A stretch of DNA of 64,000 nt from NCBI RefSeq assembly GCF_016464425.1, contig NZ_JADDKQ010000018.1, positions 1 through 64,000 on the forward strand, given 5' to 3'. A program made the position numbers and the translations under genes. Positions 8,673 to 16,238 of the stretch are shown here, one piece after another. Every line of letters starts with the position of its first letter. The stretch's first letter is position 1. This stretch comes from Actinotalea solisilvae. GTDB taxonomy: Bacteria; Actinomycetota; Actinomycetes; Actinomycetales; Cellulomonadaceae. The notes beneath the pieces are model-generated. The model saw only the letters and a program-made list of their open reading frames with translations. It had not been told where the DNA came from and ran no database searches.

Positions 8673-9231
8673 CCTCCACGGCGACCGTGTCGAGGGCCCG
8701 GGGCGCCGGGCCCTCGAGCGGCTCGCCCGTGTCGAGGTCGAACACCGAGCCGTGGCAGGGGCACGCGAGCGTGCCCTCGCCGGGCGACACCGCGCAGCCC
8801 TGGTGCGTGCACACCGAGCTGAAGCAGCGGACCGTGCCCTCGGTCGGCTGGGTCACGAGGACCGCGTCGCCGCCGCTCGTCGTCGCCGTGACGGCGCCGC
8901 CCACCGGCACGTCCGCGAGCGCGACGAGGCCCGTCGCGGCCGCGGCGTCCCCGCCCCCGTCGCCCGCGGAGCCGGTCTCGGGGCCGTCGGTGCCGTCGGT
9001 GCCGCCCGTGCCGCCGGTGCCGCCGGAGGGCGCGCACGCCGCGAGCGCGCCCGCGCCGACGACGGCGACCGCCCCGCCCAGGAAGAGGCGGCGCGGGGTG
9101 CCCGCTGCCGCGCGGCGCCCGGCGGCGCCCGTGCGGTCGTCCGTGCGCGCCTCCGCGCGGTCGTCGATGCGCTCGTCCGTGCGGTCGTCCGTCGCCGTCG
9201 CGGTCGTGCTGGTCCCCGTCGTGTGCGCCAT
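8644..9231 (-). CDS. Rieske [2Fe-2S] lipoprotein
   Basis: 195-residue exported iron-sulphur protein. Both cluster-binding boxes are present: C-T-H-Q-G-C ('CTHQGC') and C-P-C-H-G-S ('CPCHGS'), the second cysteine/histidine pair being 'CPCH'. The long N-terminus has 'RRLFLGG' before a hydrophobic stretch ending LAACAP, which reads as a Tat-type signal with a lipobox. A Gly-Thr-Asp rich linker follows. It is a stand-alone Rieske protein, not obviously part of a bc1 complex here; the electron partner is unknown. Upstream of the start lies a 16-bp tandem repeat array. Confidence 0.88.
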   Translation of the reverse strand: MAHTTGTSTTATATDDRTDERIDDRAEARTDDRTGAAGRRAAAGTPRRLFLGGAVAVVGAGALAACAPSGGTGGTGGTDGTDGPETGSAGDGGGDAAAATGLVALADVPVGGAVTATTSGGDAVLVTQPTEGTVRCFSSVCTHQGCAVSPGEGTLACPCHGSVFDLDTGEPLEGPAPRALDTVAVEVRDGQVVEA

Positions 9232-9258
9232 GCCCTGCCCCTCTCGTCGGACCCTCGC

Positions 9259-9322
9259 TGGTCGTGGGTCGTGCTGGTCGTGGGTCGTGCCGGTCGTGCG
9301 TCGTGCAGGTCGTGGTTCGTCG
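9259..9322. repeat. Four 16-bp tandem repeats
   Basis: Four back-to-back copies of a 16-bp unit TGGTCGTGGGTCGTGC: the first two (9259-9274, 9275-9290) are identical, the third (9291-9306) differs at two bases and the fourth (9307-9322) is more diverged. The array starts 28 bases upstream of the Rieske gene's start codon, in its promoter or 5' leader. The 9232-9476 intergenic region holds no other feature I can support. Confidence 0.8.
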
Positions 9323-9476
9323 CGAGGACGGTCGCGGATGGGACGCCGTCGGCCGCCCGTCGTCCGGTGATACGGAGCGGGGGCCCGGACGGTTCACCGG
9401 GACCGGAAGGGTGAACGTCGTCGGCATCACCCGTCCCCGCGCTCAACCTCCGGCAGGGCGCACCGATGACCTCAGG

Positions 9477-10055
9477 GTGAGTACAGACGACATCGCCGAG
9501 AGCATCGAGCGCGTGCGCTACGAGCGCCTGCTCGGCAAGGCGTGGGACGACCTGCGCGAGTCCGAGCGCGAGACGCGGCTGGTCGCCGTGCGTCAGGCGT
9601 TCGAGGACGTCGGCCTCGCCGCGCGCCTCGAGTCGCTGACCGGTCGCGCGGCCGAGGCGGACCGCCTCGCCGCGGTCGTGTCGCAGCGGGACGGCGAGAT
9701 CGCACGTCTGCGCGCGGAGCACGACGCCGAGCTCGTCCGCCTCACCGGCGCGCACACCGACGCGGTCGCCGCCCTCGAGGCCGAGCTGGCCGAGACGCGG
9801 GCGGAGCTCGCCCTGACCCAGGCCGCGCTCACGGACGCCGAGCGGCGGGCGCACGCGTCCGACGCGGCGCTCAGCGCTGTCGCGACCGTCGTCGGCGCCG
9901 CCCGGGAGCTCGCCGAGAGCTCGTCCGACGCCGGCGAGCGGGAGCCCTGCACGCCCGACGAGCTGCCGGTCGTCACCGCGGTCGAGGGCTCGGGCGCGCC
10001 TCTCCCCCGCCCCAAGGGACGCCTCTCCCGTCTCGTGCGCCTCGGCTCGGACTGA
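9477..10055 (+). CDS. Hypothetical coiled-coil protein
   Basis: About 192-residue soluble protein starting at GTG ('MSTDDIAESIERVRYERLLGKAWDDL' style N-terminus). Residues roughly 55-125 are rich in Glu/Ala/Leu heptads ('ERLAAVVSQRDGEIARLRAEHDAELVRLTG...LEAELAETRAELALTQAALTDAERRA') and should form a coiled coil; the C-terminus is basic ('KGRLSRLVRLGSD'). No enzyme motif is seen. I do not recognise a family. The start is a guess based on where coding character begins; no strong ribosome site is visible. Confidence 0.6.
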   Translation: MSTDDIAESIERVRYERLLGKAWDDLRESERETRLVAVRQAFEDVGLAARLESLTGRAAEADRLAAVVSQRDGEIARLRAEHDAELVRLTGAHTDAVAALEAELAETRAELALTQAALTDAERRAHASDAALSAVATVVGAARELAESSSDAGEREPCTPDELPVVTAVEGSGAPLPRPKGRLSRLVRLGSD

Positions 10056-10244
10056 CCCCGCGACCGCACCCTCAAGGAGGTCGACCGGCCGCTGCGGCCG
10101 GGGACCTTGGACCCTCGCCCGCCCTGACGCCCGGGTGGACGCTCGAGGTGCCGGATCGGGACGGAACGGGCAGTGGCACCCCACGCCACCACGCCGGGAC
10201 CGTCGGCGCCCTCCGCCCCGTCCGGGCACGGAGGGAGCGTCGGC

Positions 10245-10526
10245 ATGAGCGAGCACCTGGGTCCCGTCGTCGAGGAGGACCTGCGAGCGGCAGCACGACG
10301 CCGCCTCCTCGCCCGCCGCGGCCTCGCGCAGCACCTGCTGGCGTACGCGACCGTCAACCTCTCGCTCGTCGTCGTCTGGGTGATGACGGGCGGCACGTTC
10401 TTCTGGCCCGTGTTCCCGATCCTCGGCTGGGGCATCGGCGTCGCGTTCCACGTGTGGGACGTGTACGCGCCGGAGCCGACGGAGCGCCAGGTCGAGGCCG
10501 AGATGGAGCGGCTCCGCCGGCGCTGA
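10245..10526 (+). CDS. 2TM domain-containing protein
   Basis: 93-residue membrane protein of the small '2TM domain' family: an N-terminal amphipathic segment ('[40 protein letters not shown]') leads into two membrane helices joined by 'FFWPVFPILGWGIGVAFHVWDVY', which is the family's typical signature, and a charged tail. The ATG at 10245 has GGAG eight bases upstream; an in-frame ATG at 10173 would add a low-complexity Pro/Ser leader and is less likely. Role unknown. Confidence 0.75.
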   Translation: MSEHLGPVVEEDLRAAARRRLLARRGLAQHLLAYATVNLSLVVVWVMTGGTFFWPVFPILGWGIGVAFHVWDVYAPEPTERQVEAEMERLRRR

Positions 10527-10560
10527 GCCGAGGCGAGGCGGAGCACCCGGGAGGGCGACG

Positions 10561-12141
10561 ATGGCGACGGCCCCGACCGCGCGGGCGACCGCGCTCCCGG
10601 GCGACCGCGCGCGCGGCGCCGACGACCCCGGCACCGGCCACGGCGGCGGCGGGCCCGCCCGCACCGGGCCCGGCGCGCGCCGGGTCGCCGCCGCCGTCCT
10701 CGTCCTCCTCGCCGCGGGCGCCGTCGCGACGGTCCTGCCGCGCGGCCCGATGACGAGCGGGCAGTCCCTCGCGGCGCTCGGCGTCGCGGTCACGGTCGGC
10801 GTCGTCGCCGGCGCCCTGGGCACGACGCGGTGGACGGTGCTCGCCGCCCCGCTGCTCTGGGCCGCGGTGACCGAGGTCGTGCGCGTGGACGCCGTGGGCC
10901 CGACGGTCGACGCCCCCCGGTTCGACGGCGTGTACGCGGCCGCCGCGTTCGTCACGGGCCGCGGGTTCGACGCCGTCGTCGTCCTCCTGCCGCTCGCCGT
11001 CGGCGCGGCGTGGGGCGCGTGGGTGGCGCGCCGCGGCCACGCCCGCCCCGACCCGACCGCGGCGACGTCGCTCCGGACCGTCGCGCGCGGTGCGCGCCTC
11101 GCGGTGCCCACGGCCGTCGTCGTGCTCCTCGTCGCGGCGCTCGTCCGGCCCGCGACGACCGAGCCGATCACGGACGCCGACGGCGACGTCGTGCCCGGGA
11201 GCGTCGCGGAGCTCGTCACCGTGCCCGTCGGCGGGCACGACCAGTCCCTCATGATCCGCGGCCGCGACGTCGACGCGCCCGTCCTGCTGTTCCTCGAGGG
11301 CGGACCGGGCGGCACCGCGCTCGGCTCGATGCGGTACGCGGGCGAGCCGCTCGAGGAGCACTTCGTGGTGGCCACGTGGGACCAGCGCGGGACCGGCCGG
11401 TCGGCCGACGTGCGCGAGCCCGCGGCGACCCTCACGGTCGAGCAGCTCGTCGCGGACACCGCCGAGGTGGCCGAGTACCTCACGGGCCGGTTCGACGAGG
11501 AGCGCGTGCTGCTCGTCGGCAGCTCGTGGGGCACGACGCTCGGCGTGCTCGCGGCGCAGAGCCGGCCCGACCTGTTCCTGGCCTACGTCGGCGCCGGGCA
11601 GATGGTCGACCAGCAGGAGACCGACCGCCTCATGTGGGCCGAGTCCCTCGCGTACGCCGAGCGCGTGGGCGACGACGCCTTCGCGGCCCGGCTGCGGGAG
11701 ATCGGCGAGCCGCCCTACGACGACGCCCTCCTGTACCCCGTCGCGATCGCCTCGAACCCCGAGTGGCAGGACTACGCGTCCGGCCCCGACCACGACTGGC
11801 GCTCCGCCTACCCCGCCAACCTGCTCGTCGCCGAGTACACCCTCACCGAGCAGGTGCGCTCGGCCGCGGCGCTCATCGACACGTTCGCGCTCGTGTACCC
11901 GCAGCTCCAGGAGATCGACTTCCGCACCCAGGTGCGGCGGCTCGAGGTCCCCGTGCTGCTGGTCCAGGGGGCGCACGAGGCACCCGGGCGGGACGTGCTC
12001 GCCCGCGAGTGGGCCGCAGGCCTCGAGGCGCCCGAGGTCACCGTCGTGACCTTCGAGCGCGGCGGGCACACGCCGCACCTCGACGAGCCGGGTCGCTTCG
12101 CGGACCTGCTGGCCGCCTTCGTCGCCGACCTCGAGGGCTGA
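10561..12141 (+). CDS. Membrane-anchored S33 alpha/beta hydrolase
   Basis: 526-residue protein. The first ~200 residues contain about five hydrophobic segments ('AAAVLVLLAAGAVATVL', 'LGVAVTVGVVAGALG', 'FDAVVVLLPLAVGAAWGAWV', 'LAVPTAVVVLLVAALV'). The C-terminal hydrolase domain carries the proline-iminopeptidase hallmarks 'LEGGPGGTALGS', 'WDQRGTGRS', the nucleophile elbow GSSWGTTLG, and a late histidine in 'GGHTPHLDEP'. It likely cleaves peptides or esters at or outside the membrane. GGGAGGG upstream of ATG 10561 fixes the start. Convergent with the Lrp-type regulator, 18 bases apart. Confidence 0.85.
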   Translation: MATAPTARATALPGDRARGADDPGTGHGGGGPARTGPGARRVAAAVLVLLAAGAVATVLPRGPMTSGQSLAALGVAVTVGVVAGALGTTRWTVLAAPLLWAAVTEVVRVDAVGPTVDAPRFDGVYAAAAFVTGRGFDAVVVLLPLAVGAAWGAWVARRGHARPDPTAATSLRTVARGARLAVPTAVVVLLVAALVRPATTEPITDADGDVVPGSVAELVTVPVGGHDQSLMIRGRDVDAPVLLFLEGGPGGTALGSMRYAGEPLEEHFVVATWDQRGTGRSADVREPAATLTVEQLVADTAEVAEYLTGRFDEERVLLVGSSWGTTLGVLAAQSRPDLFLAYVGAGQMVDQQETDRLMWAESLAYAERVGDDAFAARLREIGEPPYDDALLYPVAIASNPEWQDYASGPDHDWRSAYPANLLVAEYTLTEQVRSAAALIDTFALVYPQLQEIDFRTQVRRLEVPVLLVQGAHEAPGRDVLAREWAAGLEAPEVTVVTFERGGHTPHLDEPGRFADLLAAFVADLEG

Positions 12142-12159
12142 CGCCCGGAGCCGGCGGGG

Positions 12160-12621
12160 TCAGGCCTCCTCGAACGCGCGGTTCTCCAGGTCCTCGAAGA
12201 TGAGGAGCGTGTGCGTCGCGAGCACGCCCGGGATGCCCTGGAGGACGTCGAGCACGACGCGGCGCAGCGACTCGTTGTCGCGCGTCCGCACGAGGAGCAT
12301 GACGTCGGCGTCGCTGCCGCCGACCAGCGCCATGTGCTTGACCTCGGGCACGTGCCGCAGGCGCTCGGTGAGGTCGCGCCAGGAGTTCTGCCGCACGGTG
12401 AGGGTCACGTAGGCCGAGGTGCCCAGCCCGCTGCGCAGGGGGTTGACCACGGCGGTGAAGCCCTCGAGCACCCCGGTCTCGCGCAGCCGCTCGATCCGGC
12501 TGTACGCGTGCCCCCGGGACACGTTGACCTTCTCGGCGAGCGCGCGCACCGAGATCCGGCCGTCGACCGTGAGCTCGTGCAGGATCCGCCGGTCCGTCTC
12601 GTCCAGGACGACGCCGTCCAT
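12160..12621 (-). CDS. Lrp/AsnC family transcriptional regulator
   Basis: 153-residue regulator: N-terminal AsnC-type helix-turn-helix ('LDETDRRILHELTVDGRISVRALAEKVNVSRGHAYSRIERLRETGVL') and C-terminal RAM ligand-binding domain ('HMALVGGSDADVMLLVRTRDNESLRRVV'). ATG 12621 follows GAGGAGGACAC. It is divergent from the 2-oxoacid dehydrogenase operon, the standard place for a BkdR-type activator that senses branched-chain or aromatic amino acids. A GGACCTAGGTCC palindrome lies between the two genes and is a candidate site, though not a classical Lrp site. Confidence 0.9.
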   Translation of the reverse strand: MDGVVLDETDRRILHELTVDGRISVRALAEKVNVSRGHAYSRIERLRETGVLEGFTAVVNPLRSGLGTSAYVTLTVRQNSWRDLTERLRHVPEVKHMALVGGSDADVMLLVRTRDNESLRRVVLDVLQGIPGVLATHTLLIFEDLENRAFEEA

Positions 12622-12673
12622 GTGTCCTCCTCAGGCACGCGCGGCCCGTGGGCCGCTGCACAGACTGTACCCA

Positions 12674-12685
12674 GGACCTAGGTCC
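12674..12685. promoter_or_regulatory. Palindrome GGACCTAGGTCC
   Basis: Perfect 12-bp palindrome in the divergent region between the Lrp-type gene (start 12621) and the 2-oxoacid dehydrogenase operon (start 12779). Eleven of twelve bases match the core of a palindrome in the paaR-paaA promoter region (20550-20561). It is a candidate operator for a regulator common to the two operons. Confidence 0.5.
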
Positions 12686-12778
12686 CAGCAGCCGCTTGTC
12701 AGGCGTTCGGCGCACGCCGCGACCAGATCGGTCACGGAGGTCCATCATCAGCACAGGCTCTCAGCGTGGAGGTGCTCG

Positions 12779-13888
12779 ATGTCGACGCCCGTGGACGCCC
12801 GTCCCCCGGGGCCGCTGGAGACGGTGCTCGACACCGTCCGGCTGCTCGACCCCGACGGCTCGCCCGTCCCCTCCGAGCGCTGGGCGATGCCGTCCGACGA
12901 CGTCCTGCGCGAGCGCCACCGCGCGATGGTCCTCGGCCGGCGCGTCAACGACCAGGCGAGCGCGCTGACCCGCCAGGGCCGCCTCGCGGTCTACCCCTCC
13001 TCGCACGGCCAGGAGGCGTGCCAGGTCGCGGCCGCGGCGGCGCTGCGCCCGGGTGACTGGCTGTTCCCGACCTACCGGGACACGGTCGCGGTCATGGGCC
13101 GCGGCGTCGACCCCGTCGAGATCCTCACGTGGCTCAAGGGCGACCGGCACTGCGCGTACGACCCCGTGGCGCACCACGTCGCGCCGCAGACGACGCCGCT
13201 CGCCACCCAGCTGCTGCACGCCGTCGGCGTCGCGCACGCGGCGCGCCTGCGCGGGCTCGACGAGGTCGCGCTCGCCCTGTGCGGGGACGGCGCGACGAGC
13301 GAGGGCGACTTCCACGAGGCGCTGAACTTCGCCGCCGTCTTCCGCTGCCCCGTCGTCTTCCTCGTCCAGAACAACAAGTACGCGATCTCCGTCCCCCTCT
13401 CGCGGCAGACGGCGGCGCCGTCGCTCGCGCACAAGGGCGTGGGGTACGGGGTGCCGGCCGTGCTCGTCGACGGCAACGACGTCGCCGCCCTCGGGGCGGT
13501 GCTCGACGCGGCCGTCGCGCACGCCGCGGCCGGGGGCGGCCCGGTGCTCGTCGAGGCCGACACCTACCGCGTCGCGGCGCACACCAACGCCGACGACCCG
13601 TCCCGCTACCGCTCCGACGACGAGGTCGAGGCCTGGCGCGCGCGCGACCCGATCACCCGGGTCCGCGCCTACCTGCGCGCCCGCGGCGCGCTCGACGACG
13701 CCGCGGAGGCCGCGGTCGCCGCGGAGGCCGAGGAGCTCGCGGCGAGCATCCGCGACGGCGTCTCGGGCGGGCCCGGCCCGAGCCCGGACGACCTGTTCGA
13801 CCACGTCTACAGCGCGATGACCCCGCAGCTGCGGGCGCAGCGGGACCTGCTCCGCGAGGAGCTCGCCGCGGAGGGAGCGGACCGATGA
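12779..13888 (+). CDS. bkdA: 2-oxoacid dehydrogenase E1 alpha subunit
   Basis: 369-residue thiamin-diphosphate enzyme subunit that decarboxylates 2-oxoacids. The TPP/Mg motif is 'GDGATSEGDFHEALNFAAVFRCPVVFLVQNN', with the phosphorylation-loop region 'YRVAAHTNADDPSRYR' as in branched-chain E1 alpha and 'GRLAVYPSSHGQEACQVA' in the N-terminal part. Closest in character to BkdA/PdhA of actinomycetes. The ATG at 12779 follows GGAGGTGCTCG. First gene of an operon bkdA-bkdB-bkdC-paaH-paaI-paaJ linked by short overlaps; that context suggests aromatic rather than only branched-chain oxoacids. Confidence 0.92.
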   Translation: MSTPVDARPPGPLETVLDTVRLLDPDGSPVPSERWAMPSDDVLRERHRAMVLGRRVNDQASALTRQGRLAVYPSSHGQEACQVAAAAALRPGDWLFPTYRDTVAVMGRGVDPVEILTWLKGDRHCAYDPVAHHVAPQTTPLATQLLHAVGVAHAARLRGLDEVALALCGDGATSEGDFHEALNFAAVFRCPVVFLVQNNKYAISVPLSRQTAAPSLAHKGVGYGVPAVLVDGNDVAALGAVLDAAVAHAAAGGGPVLVEADTYRVAAHTNADDPSRYRSDDEVEAWRARDPITRVRAYLRARGALDDAAEAAVAAEAEELAASIRDGVSGGPGPSPDDLFDHVYSAMTPQLRAQRDLLREELAAEGADR

Positions 13889-14865
13889 CCAAGCTGACGA
13901 TGGTGGGCGCGCTCAACGCGGCGCTGCGCGACGCGATGGCGCAGGACCCGGGCGTCGTCGTGCTCGGCGAGGACGTCGGCCCCCTCGGCGGCGTCTTCCG
14001 CGTGACCGACGGCCTCAGCGCGGAGTTCGGCGACGCGCGGTGCTTCGACACCCCGCTCGCGGAGTCCGGGATCGTCGGCATGGCGATCGGCATGGCGATG
14101 AACGGCCTGCGTCCCGTGGTCGAGATGCAGTTCGACGCGTTCGCGTACCCCGCGTTCGAGCAGGTCGTCAGCCACCTCGCCAAGATGGGGAACCGCACGC
14201 ACGGCCAGGTGCGCCTGCCCGTCGTCGTGCGCGTGCCCTACGGCGGCGGCATCGGCGGCGTCGAGCACCACTGCGACTCGTCCGAGGCGTACTACGCGCA
14301 CACGCCCGGCCTCACGGTGGTGACGCCCGCGACCAACGAGGACGCCTACGGGCTGCTGCGCGCCGCGATCGCGAGCCCCGACCCGGTGATCTTCTTCGAG
14401 CCCAAGCGCCAGTACTTCACCAAGGAGGAGGTCGACGTCACGGCCGCCGTGCCGCCCATCGGCCGCGCGGTCGTGCGGCGCGAGGGCACGGACGCGACGC
14501 TCGTCGCCTACGGTCCGGCGGTGCCGGTCGCGCTCGCGGCCGCGGAGCAGGCCGAGCGCGAGGGCCGCAGCCTGGCCGTCGTCGACCTGCGCTCGATCGT
14601 GCCGTTCGACGACGAGACGGTGTGCGCGGCGGTGCGCGCGACCGGTCGCGCGGTCGTCGTGGCCGAGGCGTCGGGCTTCGCGTCCGTGGCGTCCGAGATC
14701 GTCGCGCGCGTGACCGAGCAGTGCTTCCACCACCTGGCCGCGCCCGTGCGCCGGGTGACCGGCTTCGACATCCCCTTCCCCCCGCCCAAGCTCGAGCGCC
14801 ACCACCTGCCGTCGGTGAACCGGGTGCTCGACACCGTCGACGAGCTCCAGTGGGACGCGGCGTGA
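13885..14865 (+). CDS. bkdB: 2-oxoacid dehydrogenase E1 beta subunit
   Basis: 326-residue partner of the E1 alpha subunit. The transketolase-like pyrimidine domain ('VVVLGEDVGPLGGVFRVTDGL', 'FDTPLAESGIVGMAIGMAMNGLRPVVEMQFDAFAYPAFEQVVSHLAKM') and C-terminal domain ('RAVVVAEASGFASVASEIVARV') are complete. ATG overlaps the E1 alpha stop as ATGA, so the subunits are translated together. The length and motifs match the BkdB/PdhB family. Forms an alpha2-beta2 tetramer in the cytoplasm and feeds acyl groups to the lipoyl domain of E2. Confidence 0.93.
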   Translation: MTKLTMVGALNAALRDAMAQDPGVVVLGEDVGPLGGVFRVTDGLSAEFGDARCFDTPLAESGIVGMAIGMAMNGLRPVVEMQFDAFAYPAFEQVVSHLAKMGNRTHGQVRLPVVVRVPYGGGIGGVEHHCDSSEAYYAHTPGLTVVTPATNEDAYGLLRAAIASPDPVIFFEPKRQYFTKEEVDVTAAVPPIGRAVVRREGTDATLVAYGPAVPVALAAAEQAEREGRSLAVVDLRSIVPFDDETVCAAVRATGRAVVVAEASGFASVASEIVARVTEQCFHHLAAPVRRVTGFDIPFPPPKLERHHLPSVNRVLDTVDELQWDAA

Positions 14866-16238
14866 CGCAGGTCTTCACGCTCCCCGACCTGGGCGAGGGA
14901 CTCGAGGACGCCGAGCTCGTCCGGTGGCTCGTGCGCGTGGGCGACACCGTCGCCGTCGACGCGCCCGTGGCCGAGGTCGAGACGGCCAAGGCGATGGTCG
15001 AGGTGCCCTGCCCCTTCGCGGGCGTCGTCGCGGGGCTGCACGCCGAGGCCGGCGACGTCGTCGCGGTCGGGGCGCCGTTCGTCACGGTCGAGGCGGCGGA
15101 GCCTGCGGCGTCCGGGTCGGGGAACGTGCTCATCGGGTACGGGACGTCCGACGCACCGGTGACCGGGTCGGGCCGCCGTGCGCTGCGGCGCGCGGCGGCG
15201 CTGCGCGAGCACCGCGACCCCGAGCCCGCGCCCGTCACGCCCGTCACTGCGTCGCCGACGCACCCCGGGCCCGTCGCCGTCGCGTCGCCCGTCGTGCGGT
15301 CGCTGGCGCGGACGCACGGCGTCGACCTGCGCACCCTCGTGGGCAGCGGGCCCGACGGCCTCGTGGTCCGGGCCGACGTCGAGCGGGCCGTGCGCGGCAC
15401 GGCGCCGACGGCAGTCGAGCCGGCGCCCGGGACGGTCGGACCCGCGACGCCGGACGGGCCGGGCACGGCGCCCGCCGGCACCGAGCTCGCGGCCTCGCCC
15501 CGACCCGACGTCGTGCGCGACGAGCGCACCGGCCTCGCGATCGCGCGCCGCGTGCCGCTCCGCGGCGTGCGCAAGGCCGTGACGACACGCCTGACGCGCA
15601 GCCGCCAGGAGATCCCCGAGGCCACGACCTGGGTCGACGTCGACGCGACGCGCCTCGTGGCCCTGCGTGCCGAGCTGGCCACGCCCGACCGCCCGGCGCC
15701 GGGCCTGCTCGCGATCCTCGGCCGCTTCGTCGTCGCGGGGCTCGCGCGGTTCCCCGAGCTCAACGCGCGCGTGGACGTGGAGGGCGAGGAGATCGTCCAC
15801 CTCGAGGGCGTCAACCTCGGCATCGCGGCGCAGACCGACCGCGGTCTGCTCGTGCCCGTGGTCCACGGTGCCCACGCGCTGCGCACGCGCGCGCTCGACG
15901 CCGAGATCCGCCGGCTCACGACGGCGGCCCGCGAGGGCCGCGCGACGACGGCGGACCTCGCCGGCGGCTCGTTCACGCTCAACAACTACGGCGTGCTCGG
16001 GGTCGACGGGAGCGCCGCGATCATCAACCACCCCGAGGTCGCGATCCTCGGGATCGGTCGCCTGCTGCCCCGGCCGTGGGTGGTCGACGGGGAGGTCGCG
16101 GTGCGCACGATCGCCCAGCTGTCCCTCGTCTTCGACCACCGCGTGTGCGACGGCGGCACGGCCGGCGGCTTCCTGCGCTTCGTCGCGGACGCGGTCGAGC
16201 AGCCGACGTCGGCCCTCCTGGACGCGGCGGACCTGTGA
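14862..16238 (+). CDS. bkdC: 2-oxoacid dehydrogenase E2 acyltransferase
   Basis: 458-residue dihydrolipoamide acyltransferase. N-terminal lipoyl domain with the lipoyl-lysine in 'VETAKAMVEVP', a flexible Ala/Pro linker, a peripheral-subunit-binding domain ('ASPVVRSLARTHGVDLRTLVGSGPDGLVVRADVERAV'), a second linker, and the C-terminal catalytic domain with the active-site 'DHRVCDGG'. Only one lipoyl domain is seen. GTG start overlaps the E1 beta stop as GTGA. No E3 (dihydrolipoamide dehydrogenase) gene is in the window; it must be supplied from elsewhere. Confidence 0.93.
   Translation: MTQVFTLPDLGEGLEDAELVRWLVRVGDTVAVDAPVAEVETAKAMVEVPCPFAGVVAGLHAEAGDVVAVGAPFVTVEAAEPAASGSGNVLIGYGTSDAPVTGSGRRALRRAAALREHRDPEPAPVTPVTASPTHPGPVAVASPVVRSLARTHGVDLRTLVGSGPDGLVVRADVERAVRGTAPTAVEPAPGTVGPATPDGPGTAPAGTELAASPRPDVVRDERTGLAIARRVPLRGVRKAVTTRLTRSRQEIPEATTWVDVDATRLVALRAELATPDRPAPGLLAILGRFVVAGLARFPELNARVDVEGEEIVHLEGVNLGIAAQTDRGLLVPVVHGAHALRTRALDAEIRRLTTAAREGRATTADLAGGSFTLNNYGVLGVDGSAAIINHPEVAILGIGRLLPRPWVVDGEVAVRTIAQLSLVFDHRVCDGGTAGGFLRFVADAVEQPTSALLDAADL

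Noticed and set aside
10100..10115. GGGACCTTGGACCC resembling the bkd/paa palindrome
   Set aside because: Not an inverted repeat (second arm is GGACCC rather than GGTCCC) and not near a catabolic gene.
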